Part shown: positions 1-9,358 of the stretch, piece after piece
How the letters are laid out: each line of letters begins with the position of its first letter
How positions within the stretch are numbered: position 1 is the first letter of the stretch
NCBI RefSeq assembly: GCF_000368825.1
Contig: NZ_KB849710.1
Span: forward strand, 118,856 to 182,855
From: Acinetobacter ursingii DSM 16037 = CIP 107286
GTDB taxonomy: Bacteria > Pseudomonadota > Gammaproteobacteria > Pseudomonadales > Moraxellaceae
Reading direction: 5' to 3'
Length of the DNA: 64,000 bases
Program-made: the position numbers and the translations under genes
Notes under the pieces: generated by a model
What the model was told of the DNA's origin: nothing
The model's input: only the letters and a program-made list of their open reading frames with translations
Database searches by the model: none

Positions 1-540
1 CAATGCAATCAACACATTGGCTTGTCTGGCTTTTTTAACCAGATTTTTAAGATCAGGAAATTCTAAAGTGACTGAACCTGCCGCTTCGAGCCAGATCAGT
101 TTAGTGTGTGCAGAAGGCGTAAATGAGTTGGCATCAATTGGATTATAGACTTTGACGATGATGCCATAACGTTGTTGTAGATTTTTGAGATGTTCCATGT
201 TTGGCCCATACACATTATCTGGAACCCAAACTTCATCGCCTTGATTTAAAAAGGTTGAATTAACCAGATTAATGGCAGATAGTCCACTCGGTGCGAGTAA
301 GCAATGTGTCCCCCCTTCAAGCTGTGCCAATTGATCAGCTAAGGTATAAGTGGTCGGTGTGCCATGGGTGCCATAACTATAATCATAAGCATCTGTCCAA
401 TGCCGATCAAAAAGGTGCGCTGTCGATGGAAATATAATCGTCGATGCACGAAACAGGGGAGGTTGAATGCTCGCAATATATTGAGGAGCCTTTCGTGGGG
501 CGTGAATAAGCTGGGTTTGAATGGTTTTATTATCTGTCAT
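1..540 (-). CDS. metC: Cystathionine beta-lyase, N-terminal part (gene leaves the window)
   Basis: Reading the minus strand from the ATG at 540 gives 180 codons that stay open to the window edge, so the 3' end is missing. The product is a PLP-dependent trans-sulfuration enzyme of the MetC type, which splits cystathionine to homocysteine, pyruvate and ammonia in methionine synthesis. Visible family marks are the N-terminal PPLFRAST block, the YGTHGTPT substrate/PLP loop, the LEGG...APSG phosphate-binding region and LIWLEAAGSVTLEFPD, which matches the E. coli MetC LESPGS segment. The catalytic lysine lies outside the window, so activity cannot be judged. Other Cys/Met-metabolism PLP enzymes are possible, but the LEAAGS segment favours MetC. 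Confidence 0.8.
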   Translation of the reverse strand, partial: MTDNKTIQTQLIHAPRKAPQYIASIQPPLFRASTIIFPSTAHLFDRHWTDAYDYSYGTHGTPTTYTLADQLAQLEGGTHCLLAPSGLSAINLVNSTFLNQGDEVWVPDNVYGPNMEHLKNLQQRYGIIVKVYNPIDANSFTPSAHTKLIWLEAAGSVTLEFPDLKNLVKKARQANVLIAL

Positions 541-641
541 GGTGTATATCATTTAGGTCATTTAGCTCTAGATTAAAAAATATAAATCCTTTCTGCTAGT
601 TTTGGTCGAGTTTTGTGAGTATTTCTTTACATAAAACTGCA

Positions 642-670
642 TTGACAAAAGTTGGCTTCATTTTTGCTAT
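642..670 (+). promoter_or_regulatory. Candidate sigma-70 promoter of the glutamine amidotransferase gene
   Basis: A perfect -35 hexamer TTGACA (642-647) is followed after 17 nt by TGCTAT (665-670), a weak -10. It sits about 40 nt upstream of the ATG at 710 in the divergent region shared with metC. The -35 is convincing; the -10 is only a partial match. Confidence 0.45.
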
Positions 671-709
671 GACTTAGCTAATACCAACAACAATATAGGT
701 TCTAAGTGC

Positions 710-1441
710 ATGAAGTCGCATTTAAAAGTGCATTATTTTCAGCATATTGCTGGTGAAGGGTTCGGGAGTTGTTATGATTTTTTGAAAACACATCAGTCAA
801 AAATTACCGCGACTGAATTTTTCGCACTCCCCCCTGATTTACCGCTTGAAATAGAGGCGCTCCCTCGTATTGACGATGTCGATTTACTGATCATTATGGG
901 CGGAACCATGAGTGTTAATGATGAAGCCAATTTTCCTTGGTTGAAAATTGAAAAACGCTGGATTCGTCGTTATTTAGCCGCGGGTAAACCGGCGATAGGA
1001 TTGTGTCTGGGTGGACAACTGATTGCCAATGCTTTAGGTGCTGCCGTGAGCCGTAATCCATTTCAGGAGTTAGGCTGGACGACCGTACATCGAGTACCAC
1101 AATCGGCAACGCAGTGTTTTCCTTTACCCTCTTCTTTGCATGTGATGCAGTGGCACAGTGAAACTTTTGAGATTCCCAAAGGCGCGATTCATTTAGCTGA
1201 AAATGACGTCTGTCGTAATCAGATGTATCAGATTGGGCAAAATGTTTTAGGTTTTCAGTTTCACCCAGAAATCACCCCACAAACACTGGAGTTATTTTTG
1301 GAAAATGATGATGAAGTGGCCATTTTTCATGGAGAATATGTACAGCCAGCCAATCAACTCAAACAATCAAAACAATCAAAATTTATAGAAGGAAATCAAT
1401 TGCTCAATCAGGCGATTGAATATGTAGTGAACGCATCGTAA
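710..1441 (+). CDS. Class I glutamine amidotransferase (GMP-synthase-like GATase domain protein)
   Basis: This 243-residue protein is a stand-alone GATase1 domain, which hydrolyses glutamine and passes on ammonia or acts on a small gamma-glutamyl substrate. The nucleophile elbow reads GLCLGGQL (the Cys of the catalytic triad), the oxyanion region is IIMGGTMSV, and the His/Glu pair is in GFQFHPEI. There is no synthetase domain, so it is not GuaA itself; proteins of this shape are usually annotated 'type 1 glutamine amidotransferase'. It lies between metC (divergent) and the S10 operon, which has its own promoter. The substrate cannot be told from sequence. Confidence 0.85.
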   Translation: MKSHLKVHYFQHIAGEGFGSCYDFLKTHQSKITATEFFALPPDLPLEIEALPRIDDVDLLIIMGGTMSVNDEANFPWLKIEKRWIRRYLAAGKPAIGLCLGGQLIANALGAAVSRNPFQELGWTTVHRVPQSATQCFPLPSSLHVMQWHSETFEIPKGAIHLAENDVCRNQMYQIGQNVLGFQFHPEITPQTLELFLENDDEVAIFHGEYVQPANQLKQSKQSKFIEGNQLLNQAIEYVVNAS

Positions 1442-1506
1442 TCAAAATAAAATGCAAATGATTTAAAATAAAACTCGGATATTTAACGATTCAGCAACAA
1501 ATAGAA

Positions 1507-1535
1507 TTGCATAAGACTTAAACAGTCGTTATAAT
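1507..1535 (+). promoter_or_regulatory. Promoter of the S10 ribosomal protein operon
   Basis: TTGCAT (1507-1512), exactly 17 nt, then a perfect TATAAT (1530-1535). The start point would be near 1542, giving a leader of about 160 nt before rpsJ. The match is strong enough to call this the main promoter of the supercluster. Confidence 0.85.
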
Positions 1536-1539
1536 GAGC

Positions 1540-1702
1540 GACCCTCAAATTGTGAGGTCATTTACTGCAAAGAACGTAGTAAATGCATGACAGTCGCGGC
1601 ATCGATCGTGACCTTAGTGATTTTCACTGCCTTTGACACTTACCAATGGGTGAGGTGCGTCAAAGGTGATTCTTTATATATTTTGGCTTGGAGTTTACTG
1701 GT
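1540..1702 (+). promoter_or_regulatory. Structured 5' leader of the S10 operon (possible L4-responsive leader)
   Basis: About 160 nt between the promoter and rpsJ can fold into several hairpins: an imperfect inverted repeat at 1540-1559, CATTTACT/AGTAAATG (1559-1566 with 1578-1585), a small AGTGA/TCACT stem (1616-1628) and a bulged stem CTTTGAC/GTCAAAG with outer TCAC/GTGA (1624-1637 with 1659-1669). The last two overlap, so they are mutually exclusive. In E. coli the S10 leader (about 170 nt) is the target of autogenous control by L4 (rplD). Position and length fit that role here; L4 control is inferred. Confidence 0.6.
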
Positions 1703-2014
1703 ATGTCTAACCAGAGAATCCGTATCCGTCTTAAGTCTTTTGATCATCGTCTGATTGATCAATCTTCTCAAGAGATCGTAGAAACCGCTAAGCGTACTGG
1801 CGCACAAGTGTGTGGTCCAATCCCGATGCCTACTCGCATCGAACGCTTCAACGTTCTTACTTCACCGCACGTAAACAAAGATGCGCGTGATCAGTACGAA
1901 ATCCGCACCTACAAACGTTTGATCGATATCGTTCAACCAACAGATAAAACTGTTGATGCATTGATGAAATTGGATCTTGCAGCGGGTGTTGATGTTCAGA
2001 TCGCATTGGGTTAA
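1703..2014 (+). CDS. rpsJ: 30S ribosomal protein S10 (NusE)
   Basis: The 103-residue protein starts [19 protein letters not shown], typical S10, a component of the 30S head that also acts with NusB in transcription antitermination. The ATG at 1703 is preceded by GGAG at 1690-1693. An upstream in-frame TTG at 1688 would overlap that ribosome binding site, so the ATG is chosen. First gene of the S10 operon. Confidence 0.98.
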   Translation: MSNQRIRIRLKSFDHRLIDQSSQEIVETAKRTGAQVCGPIPMPTRIERFNVLTSPHVNKDARDQYEIRTYKRLIDIVQPTDKTVDALMKLDLAAGVDVQIALG

Positions 2015-2073
2015 GGCTTTCGGGTTAATTAGTGCCTGGCATTAATTAAGCTGCTTTTTTAGAGGTTACACAC

Positions 2074-2712
2074 ATGGCTATTGGTTTAGTCGGCCGCAAG
2101 TGCGGTATGACCCGTATCTTTACAGATGCCGGCGTCTCTGTGCCTGTTACAGTGATTGAGGTTGATCCTAACCGTATCACTCAAATTAAAACGCTTGAAA
2201 CTGATGGTTATCAAGCGGTTCAAGTTACTACTGGTGAACGTCGTGAATCTCGCGTAACCAATGCACAGAAAGGTCACTTTGCGAAAGCGGGTGTGGCTGC
2301 TGGTCGTTTGGTTAAAGAGTTTCGCGTGACTGAAGCTGAGCTTGAAGGTCGTGAAGTTGGCGGCAGTATTGGTGTTGATTTGTTCACAGTGGGTCAAATT
2401 GTTGACGTTACTGGTCAATCAAAAGGTAAAGGTTTCCAAGGTGGTGTTAAGCGTTGGAACTTCCGTACCCAAGACGCGACTCACGGTAACTCAGTTTCTC
2501 ACCGTGTTTTAGGTTCTACAGGTCAAAACCAAACTCCTGGACGCGTGTTCAAAGGCAAAAAAATGGCCGGTCACTTAGGTGATGAACGCGTAACAGTACA
2601 AGGTCTTGAAATTGTATCCGTTGACGCAGAACGTTCAGTTCTTGTTGTTAAAGGTGCGATTCCTGGTGCTACTGGTGGCGACGTTATCGTTCGTCCTACG
2701 ATCAAGGCCTGA
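2074..2712 (+). CDS. rplC: 50S ribosomal protein L3
   Basis: A 212-residue L3, an early-assembly 50S protein that binds near the 3' end of 23S rRNA and extends a loop toward the peptidyl transferase centre. The loop [20 protein letters not shown] is present, including the glutamine that PrmB methylates in E. coli. AGAGG precedes the ATG. It is 59 nt from rpsJ and 11 nt from rplD. Confidence 0.98.
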   Translation: MAIGLVGRKCGMTRIFTDAGVSVPVTVIEVDPNRITQIKTLETDGYQAVQVTTGERRESRVTNAQKGHFAKAGVAAGRLVKEFRVTEAELEGREVGGSIGVDLFTVGQIVDVTGQSKGKGFQGGVKRWNFRTQDATHGNSVSHRVLGSTGQNQTPGRVFKGKKMAGHLGDERVTVQGLEIVSVDAERSVLVVKGAIPGATGGDVIVRPTIKA

Positions 2713-2723
2713 GGGGAAATAAC

Positions 2724-3326
2724 GTGAATTTAAAAACTGTTTCCGGCTCTGCTGTTGAGTTGTCTGAAGTTGCTTTCGGACGTGAATTTAATGAAGCGCT
2801 TGTACACCAAGTGGTTACAGCTTATTTAGCTGGTGGCCGTCAAGGTACGCGTGCTCAAAAATCACGTGCTGAAGTATCTGGTGGTGGTAAAAAGCCATTC
2901 CGTCAAAAAGGTACTGGCCGCGCTCGTGCTGGTTCTATTCGTAGCCCAATCTGGGTTGGCGGTGGTAAAACTTTTGCTGCACGTCCACAAGACTGGTCTC
3001 AAAAAGTAAACCGCAAAATGTACCGCGGTGCAATGCAATGTATCCTTGCTGAACTTGTTCGTCAGGATCGTCTTGTATTGGTTGAAGAGTTTGCTGTTGC
3101 TGCTCCTAAAACTAAAGAATTGCTTGCAAAACTTAACGACTTGAATGCAGCTCGTGCACTTATCGTGACTGATGCTGTAGATGAGAACTTATATCTTGCT
3201 GCACGTAACCTTCCACACGTTGATGTGGTAGATGCTGCTGCAATCGATCCTGTTAGCTTGATCGCGTTTGATAAAGTTGTCATGTCTGTAGCTGCTGCTA
3301 AGAAAATTGAGGTAGAACTCGGATGA
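2724..3326 (+). CDS. rplD: 50S ribosomal protein L4
   Basis: A 200-residue L4, which lines the peptide exit tunnel with a long loop ([20 protein letters not shown], about residues 55-75). It begins with GTG after the strong site GAGGGGA. In E. coli L4 is the regulator of its own operon, acting on the S10 leader. Its stop overlaps the rplW start by 4 nt (ATGA), indicating translational coupling. Confidence 0.98.
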   Translation: MNLKTVSGSAVELSEVAFGREFNEALVHQVVTAYLAGGRQGTRAQKSRAEVSGGGKKPFRQKGTGRARAGSIRSPIWVGGGKTFAARPQDWSQKVNRKMYRGAMQCILAELVRQDRLVLVEEFAVAAPKTKELLAKLNDLNAARALIVTDAVDENLYLAARNLPHVDVVDAAAIDPVSLIAFDKVVMSVAAAKKIEVELG

Positions 3327-3643
3327 ACAACGAACGTATCTATCAAGTCCTAAAAGGACCGGTCTTCTCAGAAAAGGCACAAGTTTTAGGTGATACTGCT
3401 GGTGTTCAAGTGTTTAAAGTTGATATTAATGCAACTAAGCTTGAAGTTAAAAAAGCAGTAGAACAACTATTTGGTGTAGAAGTTGTTAAAGTTAACACAA
3501 CTATTACTAAAGGTAAGACTAAGCGCTTTGGTAAAACATTAGGACGTCGTTCTGATGTTAAAAAAGCATACGTCACCCTGAAAGCTGGCCAAGATGTTGA
3601 AATGGCTGACTTGGGCGATACCGCTGAAAGCGCAGCGGAATAA
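3323..3643 (+). CDS. rplW: 50S ribosomal protein L23
   Basis: A 106-residue L23, located at the tunnel exit, where it docks trigger factor and SRP. The N-terminus [18 protein letters not shown] and the basic block [19 protein letters not shown] are family features. It overlaps rplD by 4 nt and has a short acidic tail. Confidence 0.98.
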   Translation: MNNERIYQVLKGPVFSEKAQVLGDTAGVQVFKVDINATKLEVKKAVEQLFGVEVVKVNTTITKGKTKRFGKTLGRRSDVKKAYVTLKAGQDVEMADLGDTAESAAE

Positions 3644-3654
3644 GGACGAAAATT

Positions 3655-4479
3655 ATGCCGATTCAAAAATGTAAGCCAACGTCTCCAGGACGTCGCTTTG
3701 TAGAGAAAGTGGTGCATAGCCATCTTCACAAAGGCGCGCCTTATGCACCGTTGGTTGAAGCTAAAAAACGTACTGGTGGTCGTAATAACAACGGTCACAT
3801 TACGACTCGTCACGTTGGTGGTGGACACAAGCAAAACTACCGTATCGTTGACTTTAAACGTAACAAAGATGGCGTTCCTGCAACTGTAGAACGCATTGAG
3901 TACGATCCTAACCGTACAGCGCATATTGCTTTGTTGAAATATGCTGATGGTGAACGTCGTTACATCATTGCGCCTAAAGGTTTGCGTGCGGGTGATAAAG
4001 TTCAATCTGGTAACGATGCTCCAATTCGTCCAGGTAACTGCTTACCACTTCGTAATATGCCTATCGGTTCTACACTACATAACGTTGAACTTAAAATCGG
4101 TAAAGGTGCTCAAATTGCACGTTCTGCTGGTACATCAGTTCAGTTGTTGGGTCGTGATGGTTCTTACGCAATCATTCGTCTGCGTTCAGGCGAGATGCGT
4201 AAAGTACATGTTGAATGCCGTGCTGTTATTGGTGAAGTTTCTAACCAAGAAAGCAACCTACGTTCATTGGGTAAAGCTGGTGCAGCGCGCTGGCGTGGTG
4301 TTCGTCCTACCGTTCGTGGTATGGCGATGAACCCAGTTGACCATCCACACGGTGGTGGTGAAGGGCGTAACAAAGGTATCCAACCTGTAAGCCCATGGGG
4401 TCAAAAAGCGAAAGGGTACAAGACTCGTACCAATAAGCGTACGACTAAGATGATTATCCGCGACCGTCGCGTCAAGTAA
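3655..4479 (+). CDS. rplB: 50S ribosomal protein L2
   Basis: A 274-residue L2, needed for subunit association and for the structure of the peptidyl transferase centre. The conserved C-terminal segment [15 protein letters not shown], with the histidine discussed as functionally important, is intact. Full length for the family; 11 nt after rplW. Confidence 0.98.
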   Translation: MPIQKCKPTSPGRRFVEKVVHSHLHKGAPYAPLVEAKKRTGGRNNNGHITTRHVGGGHKQNYRIVDFKRNKDGVPATVERIEYDPNRTAHIALLKYADGERRYIIAPKGLRAGDKVQSGNDAPIRPGNCLPLRNMPIGSTLHNVELKIGKGAQIARSAGTSVQLLGRDGSYAIIRLRSGEMRKVHVECRAVIGEVSNQESNLRSLGKAGAARWRGVRPTVRGMAMNPVDHPHGGGEGRNKGIQPVSPWGQKAKGYKTRTNKRTTKMIIRDRRVK

Positions 4480-4492
4480 AGGAATCTGACTA

Positions 4493-4768
4493 ATGCCTCG
4501 TTCATTAAAAAAAGGTCCATTCGTCGACGCGCATTTGTTCGCTAAGGTTGAAGCTGCTGTAGCTGCTAACAACCGTAAGCCGATCAAAACTTGGTCTCGT
4601 CGCTCAATGATTCTTCCGGATTTTGTTGGTTTAACAATTTCTGTTCATAATGGTCGTAACCACGTTCCAGTAATCATTACTGAACACATGGTTGGTCATA
4701 AACTCGGTGAATTCGCGCCAACTCGTACCTATCGTGGTCACGGTGTTGACAAGAAATCTAAACGTTAA
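4493..4768 (+). CDS. rpsS: 30S ribosomal protein S19
   Basis: A 91-residue S19, a 30S head protein that pairs with S13 near the A-site finger. It begins [15 protein letters not shown], the standard N-terminus, and keeps the [14 protein letters not shown] block. It follows rplB at 13 nt within the S10 operon. Confidence 0.98.
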   Translation: MPRSLKKGPFVDAHLFAKVEAAVAANNRKPIKTWSRRSMILPDFVGLTISVHNGRNHVPVIITEHMVGHKLGEFAPTRTYRGHGVDKKSKR

Positions 4769-4776
4769 TAGGTGTC

Positions 4777-5109
4777 ATGATGGAAGTAACTGCTAAATTA
4801 CGCGGTGCCGCTATCTCGGCACAAAAGGCACGTTTGGTTGCAGACCTAATCCGTGGCAAATCTGTTGCTCACGCGCTTAATATCCTAAACTTCAGCAACA
4901 AAAAAGCTGCTGTTTTAGTGAAAAAAGCTTTGGAATCTGCAATTGCAAATGCTGAACACAATAACAGTTTAGATGTAGACGACCTTAAAGTTTCTACGAT
5001 TTACGTTGATGAAGGCATTAGCCTGAAACGTATTATGCCACGTGCTAAAGGCCGTGCAGATCGTATTACTAAGCGTACTTGTCACATCACCGTTAAGGTA
5101 GGGGTTTGA
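4777..5109 (+). CDS. rplV: 50S ribosomal protein L22
   Basis: A 110-residue L22; its beta-hairpin (around [12 protein letters not shown], residues 88-99) reaches into the exit tunnel and is where macrolide-resistance changes arise in other bacteria. No duplication or deletion is seen there. Two adjacent ATGs (4777 and 4780) are possible starts; the first is kept. It ends one base before rpsC. Confidence 0.97.
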   Translation: MMEVTAKLRGAAISAQKARLVADLIRGKSVAHALNILNFSNKKAAVLVKKALESAIANAEHNNSLDVDDLKVSTIYVDEGISLKRIMPRAKGRADRITKRTCHITVKVGV

Positions 5110-5110
5110 T

Positions 5111-5866
5111 ATGGGTCAGAAGGTTCATCCAATCGGTATCCGCCTAGGTGTTGTGAAACGTCATAACGCTAACTGGTATGCGAATCCGAAACAATACGCT
5201 GAATACTTGCTTAAAGATCTTCAAGTTCGTGAGTTTTTAACTAAAAAACTTAAGAGCGCGATGGTGAGCAATATTCTTATCGAACGTCCGACAGGTGCTG
5301 CTAAAGTAACTATTAGCACTGCTCGTCCTGGTATCGTAATCGGTAAAAAAGGCGAAGACATTGAAAAATTACAGCGCGAACTTACCAATATTATGGGTGT
5401 TCCTGCGCAAGTAAGCATCAACGAAATCGATCGCCCAGACTTAGATGCGCGTTTAGTTGCTGAAGCAATTGCTTCTCAATTGGAAAAGCGTGTGATGTTC
5501 CGTCGTGCTATGAAGCGTGCGGTTCAAAACACCATGCGTGCTGGTGCTAAAGGTATCAAAGTTGAAGTTTCAGGCCGTTTAGGTGGTGCAGAGATTGCAC
5601 GTACTGAGTGGTATCGTGAAGGTCGTGTACCTTTGCATACGCTTCGTGCGGACATCGATTATGCAACTATGCGTGCAGAAACAACTTACGGTACGATTGG
5701 TGTTAAAGTCTGGATTTTCCGTGGTGAGATCTTAGGTGGCATGAAACAAGTCATGAACCCTGCTCCTGCTGAAGAGCGTCCAGCTAAACGCGGTCGTGGT
5801 CGTGGTGAAGGTCAAGAACAGCGTCGTGGACGTCGTAATGACCGTGCTGCTGACAAGGGAGAATAA
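5111..5866 (+). CDS. rpsC: 30S ribosomal protein S3, with an RG-rich C-terminal tail
   Basis: A 251-residue S3, which forms part of the mRNA entry channel and helicase site with S4 and S5. A type II KH domain with the GKKG loop ([15 protein letters not shown]) is visible in the N-terminal half. The protein is longer than the 233-residue E. coli S3 because of an Arg/Gly/Glu-rich tail after about residue 215 ([18 protein letters not shown]). The tail looks disordered and RNA-binding. Confidence 0.98.
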   Translation: MGQKVHPIGIRLGVVKRHNANWYANPKQYAEYLLKDLQVREFLTKKLKSAMVSNILIERPTGAAKVTISTARPGIVIGKKGEDIEKLQRELTNIMGVPAQVSINEIDRPDLDARLVAEAIASQLEKRVMFRRAMKRAVQNTMRAGAKGIKVEVSGRLGGAEIARTEWYREGRVPLHTLRADIDYATMRAETTYGTIGVKVWIFRGEILGGMKQVMNPAPAEERPAKRGRGRGEGQEQRRGRRNDRAADKGE

Positions 5867-5869
5867 TCC

Positions 5870-6283
5870 ATGTTGCAACCTAAACGTACCAAATTCCGTA
5901 AGATGCACAAAGGCCGTAACACTGGTCTAGCGCATCGTGGTAGTACAGTATCATTTGGTTCGATTGCGATTAAAGCGACTGAACGTGGTCGTATGACTGC
6001 GCGTCAGATCGAAGCTGCGCGTCGTACTATTAGCCGTCGTATTAAGCGTGGTGGTAAAATCTTCATCCGCGTATTCCCAGACAAGCCAATTACCGAAAAA
6101 CCATTAGAAGTACGTATGGGTAACGGTAAAGGTAATGTGGAATACTGGGTTTGCGAGATCAAGCCAGGTAAGATCCTGTACGAAATTGAAGGTGTGAACG
6201 ATGAATTAGCAACTGAAGCATTTAAGCTTGCTGCTGCTAAACTTCCGTTTAAAACCACTATCGTGACTCGGACGGTAATGTAA
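5870..6283 (+). CDS. rplP: 50S ribosomal protein L16
   Basis: A 137-residue L16, which helps place A-site tRNA and is a late-assembly protein. It starts [19 protein letters not shown]. The arginine of the family's RxxxRxxxR-type basic stretch ([19 protein letters not shown]) is conserved. It overlaps the start of rpmC by one base. Confidence 0.98.
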   Translation: MLQPKRTKFRKMHKGRNTGLAHRGSTVSFGSIAIKATERGRMTARQIEAARRTISRRIKRGGKIFIRVFPDKPITEKPLEVRMGNGKGNVEYWVCEIKPGKILYEIEGVNDELATEAFKLAAAKLPFKTTIVTRTVM

Positions 6284-6480
6284 TGAAAACTAAAGATCTA
6301 CGTGAAAAATCGGTAGAAGAGTTGAAAGCGTTGCTTGATGAGCAACAGCTTAACCAATTCCGTCTTCGTATGGCGAAAGCGACTGGTCAATTGGGTAAAT
6401 CGCACGAAGTGCAAATTGCTCGTAAAACTATCGCTCGTATCAAGACACTCCTTACCGAAAAACAGGGGAACGGACAATGA
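6283..6480 (+). CDS. rpmC: 50S ribosomal protein L29
   Basis: A 65-residue, two-helix L29 from the tunnel-exit rim, next to L23. The start [18 protein letters not shown] is typical. It overlaps rplP by one base and rpsQ by four (ATGA), so the three are translationally coupled. Confidence 0.97.
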
Positions 6481-6734
6481 GTGAAAAAACAGTCCGCACG
6501 TTAACCGGCAAAGTCGTAAGCGACAAAATGGATAAGTCTATTGTTGTTCTTATTGAACGCCGCGTTCAACACCCGTTGTATGGCAAATCAATCCGCCGTT
6601 CAACTAAACTACACGCTCATGATGAGAACAATGTTGCTAAATTAGGCGACCTAGTGACCATCAAAGAAAGCCGCCCAATTTCTAAAACTAAAGCTTGGAC
6701 TTTAGTGGAAGTGGTTGAAGTAGCTGCTGAGTAA
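6477..6734 (+). CDS. rpsQ: 30S ribosomal protein S17
   Basis: An 85-residue S17, a primary 16S-binding OB-fold protein. The block [14 protein letters not shown] and the [17 protein letters not shown] region are standard. It is the last gene of the S10 operon proper; a 90-nt gap with an inverted repeat follows before rplN. Confidence 0.98.
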
Positions 6735-6754
6735 TTACGTTCTTGTTGCATCAT

Positions 6755-6798
6755 CGGTCAATTTCGAGTACTCTTTGAGCCTTTCGAAATTGCGACCG
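6755..6798 (+). promoter_or_regulatory. Hairpin in the S10-spc operon junction
   Basis: CGGTCAATTTCG (6755-6766) pairs with CGAAATTGCGACCG (6785-6798), leaving a two-base bulge. It lies in the only sizeable gap (90 nt) between rpsQ and rplN. There is no U-run, so it is not a simple terminator. It could be a processing site, an attenuator or a ribosomal-protein target; I found no convincing promoter in the gap. Confidence 0.5.
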
Positions 6799-6824
6799 GT
6801 GTTGCTCGGTTTTGGAGTAGGGCA

Positions 6825-7193
6825 ATGATTCAAACCGAAAGTATGCTCGACGTAGCAGACAATAGTGGTGCTCGCCGCGTACAATGTATCAAAGTACTAG
6901 GTGGTTCACATCGTCGTTATGCTTCTGTTGGCGACATTATTAAAGTTACTGTTAAAGAAGCAATTCCACGTGGCCGTGTTAAAAAGGGCGACGTGATGAA
7001 TGCTGTTGTGGTACGTACTAAGTTTGGTATTCGTCGTCCAGACGGTTCTGTGATCCGTTTTGATGACAATGCAGCTGTATTGTTAAACAACAATAAAGCT
7101 CCGATTGCCACTCGTATTTTCGGACCAGTGACTCGTGAACTTCGTACTGAACAGTTCATGAAAATCATTTCATTGGCTCCTGAAGTTCTATAA
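6825..7193 (+). CDS. rplN: 50S ribosomal protein L14
   Basis: A 122-residue L14, which with L19 forms an intersubunit bridge. It starts [20 protein letters not shown], a textbook L14 N-terminus, after GGAG at 6814-6817. First gene of the spc segment. Confidence 0.98.
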   Translation: MIQTESMLDVADNSGARRVQCIKVLGGSHRRYASVGDIIKVTVKEAIPRGRVKKGDVMNAVVVRTKFGIRRPDGSVIRFDDNAAVLLNNNKAPIATRIFGPVTRELRTEQFMKIISLAPEVL

Positions 7194-7202
7194 GAGGCAA
7201 TC

Positions 7203-7523
7203 ATGGCTAAGATTAAAAAAGGCGATACGGTTATCGTGATCGCAGGTAAAGAAAAAGGCAAACAGGGTACTGTTCTGTCTGTTTCTGAAGACCGCGTTAA
7301 GGTTGAAGGCCTTAACTTAGTGAAGAAGCATCAAAAGCCGAACCGTGTAACTGGCGCTGAAGGCGGCATCGTTACTCAAGAAGCTTCGCTTCATATCTCA
7401 AACGTGGCAATTTTAAATGCTACAACCCAAAAGGCTGATCGTGTTGGTTACCAAATTGACGAAAATGGCGTGAAAACTCGCGTTTATAAGTCAAATGGTG
7501 AATCAGTGGCGACAGCAAAGTAA
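7203..7523 (+). CDS. rplX: 50S ribosomal protein L24
   Basis: A 106-residue L24, an assembly initiator that binds the 5' part of 23S rRNA. The KOW motif KKGDTVIVIAGKEKGKQGTV occupies residues 5-24. It is 9 nt after rplN. Confidence 0.98.
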   Translation: MAKIKKGDTVIVIAGKEKGKQGTVLSVSEDRVKVEGLNLVKKHQKPNRVTGAEGGIVTQEASLHISNVAILNATTQKADRVGYQIDENGVKTRVYKSNGESVATAK

Positions 7524-7538
7524 TAGGTTGACACGGCA

Positions 7539-8075
7539 ATGGCCAGACTTAAAACACGTTACAATGAAGAACTTAAAGCTAAGTTACAACAGGAACTTAG
7601 CATTAAGAATGTAATGGAGATTCCTCGCATTACAAAAATCACCCTAAACATGGGTGTGGGCGCAGCTGCAACTGACAAGAAATTGTTAGATGGTGCTGTT
7701 GCAGACATGACTTTAATTGCTGGTCAAAAACCAGTAGTTACGCTTGCACGTAAATCAATCGCAGGTTTCAAAATCCGTGATGGTTGGCCAATTGGTTGTA
7801 AAGTGACTTTACGTGGCGAACAAATGTACGAATTCTTGGACCGTTTGATCTCAATCGCGATCCCTCGTATCCGTGACTTCCGTGGTTTCTCAGCGAAATC
7901 TTTCGACGGTCGTGGTAACTACTCAATGGGCTTGAAAGAGCAAATCGTTTTCCCTGAAATCGATTTTGATAAGATTGATCGTATTCGTGGTATGGATATT
8001 ACTATCACTACTACTGCTCGCACCGATGACGAAGGCCGTGCGCTTATGCGTGCATTCGGCTTCCCGTTCAAATAA
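7539..8075 (+). CDS. rplE: 50S ribosomal protein L5
   Basis: A 178-residue L5, which binds 5S rRNA and contacts P-site tRNA. The segments KITLNMGVG and [18 protein letters not shown] are diagnostic. In E. coli the S8 repressor site of the spc operon lies at the start of this gene; I did not identify an equivalent fold here. Confidence 0.98.
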   Translation: MARLKTRYNEELKAKLQQELSIKNVMEIPRITKITLNMGVGAAATDKKLLDGAVADMTLIAGQKPVVTLARKSIAGFKIRDGWPIGCKVTLRGEQMYEFLDRLISIAIPRIRDFRGFSAKSFDGRGNYSMGLKEQIVFPEIDFDKIDRIRGMDITITTTARTDDEGRALMRAFGFPFK

Positions 8076-8084
8076 GAGGTCGAT

Positions 8085-8390
8085 ATGGCTAAGAAAAGTA
8101 TGATTAATCGCGAGTTGAAACGCGAACAAACCGTTGCTAAATACGCTGCAAAACGCGCTGAATTAAAAGCGATTATTGCCAACGTAAATGCAAGCGATGA
8201 AGAGCGTTTCCAAGCGACATTAAAGTTACAGGCATTGCCACGTAACGCATCTCCAGTACGTCTTCGTAACCGTTGTGGTTTGACAGGTCGTCCTCATGGT
8301 TACTTCCGTAAGTTCGGTCTAAGCCGTAACAAATTACGTGATACAGTAATGCAGGGTGATGTACCTGGCGTTGTTAAGGCAAGCTGGTAA
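8085..8390 (+). CDS. rpsN: 30S ribosomal protein S14 (zinc-independent form)
   Basis: A 101-residue S14 of the long form without a CxxC zinc knuckle: the C-terminal [20 protein letters not shown] keeps only one cysteine. No short zinc-dependent paralogue lies in this window. Part of the spc operon, 9 nt after rplE. Confidence 0.98.
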   Translation: MAKKSMINRELKREQTVAKYAAKRAELKAIIANVNASDEERFQATLKLQALPRNASPVRLRNRCGLTGRPHGYFRKFGLSRNKLRDTVMQGDVPGVVKASW

Positions 8391-8401
8391 GGAGCAACTA
8401 A

Positions 8402-8797
8402 ATGAGTATGCAAGATACCGTTGCCGACATGCTAACACGTGTTCGTAACGCACAAATGGCAAAGAAACAAACTGTTTCTATGCCGTCTTCTAAGTTGAAA
8501 GTTGCAATTGCCAACGTTCTTCAACAAGAAGGTTATATTTCAAACGTAGAAGTTGCTCAAGAAGAAGCAAAAGCTACTTTGACTCTTACGTTAAAATATT
8601 TTGAAGGCAAACCAGTGATCGAAACTGTGAAGCGTGTAAGCCGTCCAGGTCTACGCCAATATCGCGGTAAAGATAAACTTCCAAGCGTTAAGCAAGGTTT
8701 AGGTATTGCAATTGTTTCTACAAGCAAAGGCATCATGACTGATCGCGCTGCACGTGCTGCAGGCGTTGGTGGTGAAGTTATTGCTTTTGTTTCTTAA
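8402..8797 (+). CDS. rpsH: 30S ribosomal protein S8
   Basis: A 131-residue S8, a primary 16S-binding protein and, in E. coli, the translational repressor of the spc operon. It starts [16 protein letters not shown]; the second ATG (8408) gives the classic MQDTVAD start, but AGGAG at 8391-8395 is better spaced for 8402. The C-terminal GGEVIAFVS is intact. Confidence 0.97.
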   Translation: MSMQDTVADMLTRVRNAQMAKKQTVSMPSSKLKVAIANVLQQEGYISNVEVAQEEAKATLTLTLKYFEGKPVIETVKRVSRPGLRQYRGKDKLPSVKQGLGIAIVSTSKGIMTDRAARAAGVGGEVIAFVS

Positions 8798-8810
8798 TAG
8801 GTGATTCCTC

Positions 8811-9344
8811 ATGTCTCGTGTGGCTAAAGCCCCAGTAACTGTCCCTAACGGTGTAACAGTTACTCAGAACGGCCGGCAGGTCGAAGTGAAAGGCACTAAA
8901 GGTACATTGTCTTTCAACCTGCATGCGCTGGTCGAGCTAAAACAGGAAGAAGGTAAACTTCAACTAGCTCCTGCAAAAGAGTCGAAAGACGCTTGGATGC
9001 AAGCTGGTACTGCTCGCGCTGTGCTTAACAACCTTGTAAAAGGCGTAAGCGAAGGCTTCGAACGTAAGTTGCAACTTATTGGTGTTGGTTATAAAGCTGC
9101 GGTAAAAGGTACAGTTGTGAACCTTAACCTTGGTTTTTCTCACCCAATCGATTACAACCTTCCTGAAGGCGTAACTGCTGAAACTCCAACTGCGACTGAA
9201 ATTGTTTTGAAGTCAGCAGATAAGCAGTTACTTGGTCAAGTTGCTTCTGAAATCCGTGGTTATCGTCCACCAGAGCCGTATAAAGGTAAAGGTGTTCGTT
9301 ACTCGAACGAAGTTGTTCTTCGTAAAGAAGCTAAGAAGAAATAA
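8811..9344 (+). CDS. rplF: 50S ribosomal protein L6
   Basis: A 177-residue L6 with two similar alpha/beta domains; it sits near the factor-binding site. The C-terminal signature [18 protein letters not shown] is present. 13 nt after rpsH. Confidence 0.98.
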   Translation: MSRVAKAPVTVPNGVTVTQNGRQVEVKGTKGTLSFNLHALVELKQEEGKLQLAPAKESKDAWMQAGTARAVLNNLVKGVSEGFERKLQLIGVGYKAAVKGTVVNLNLGFSHPIDYNLPEGVTAETPTATEIVLKSADKQLLGQVASEIRGYRPPEPYKGKGVRYSNEVVLRKEAKKK

Positions 9345-9358
9345 GGCGCGAGGTTCTT

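Noticed and set aside
364..576. Plus-strand ORF of 70 codons opposite metC
   Set aside because: It is antisense to a recognisable PLP-enzyme coding region and has no ribosome binding site or family match.
2086..2418. Minus-strand ORFs within ribosomal protein genes (also 3406-4005, 4264-4587, 6917-7261, 10899-11213)
   Set aside because: They mirror highly biased codons of the real genes on the opposite strand and encode nothing recognisable.
6743..6774. Promoter for the spc operon (TTGTTG with TACTCT)
   Set aside because: Spacing is 20 nt and both hexamers are weak.
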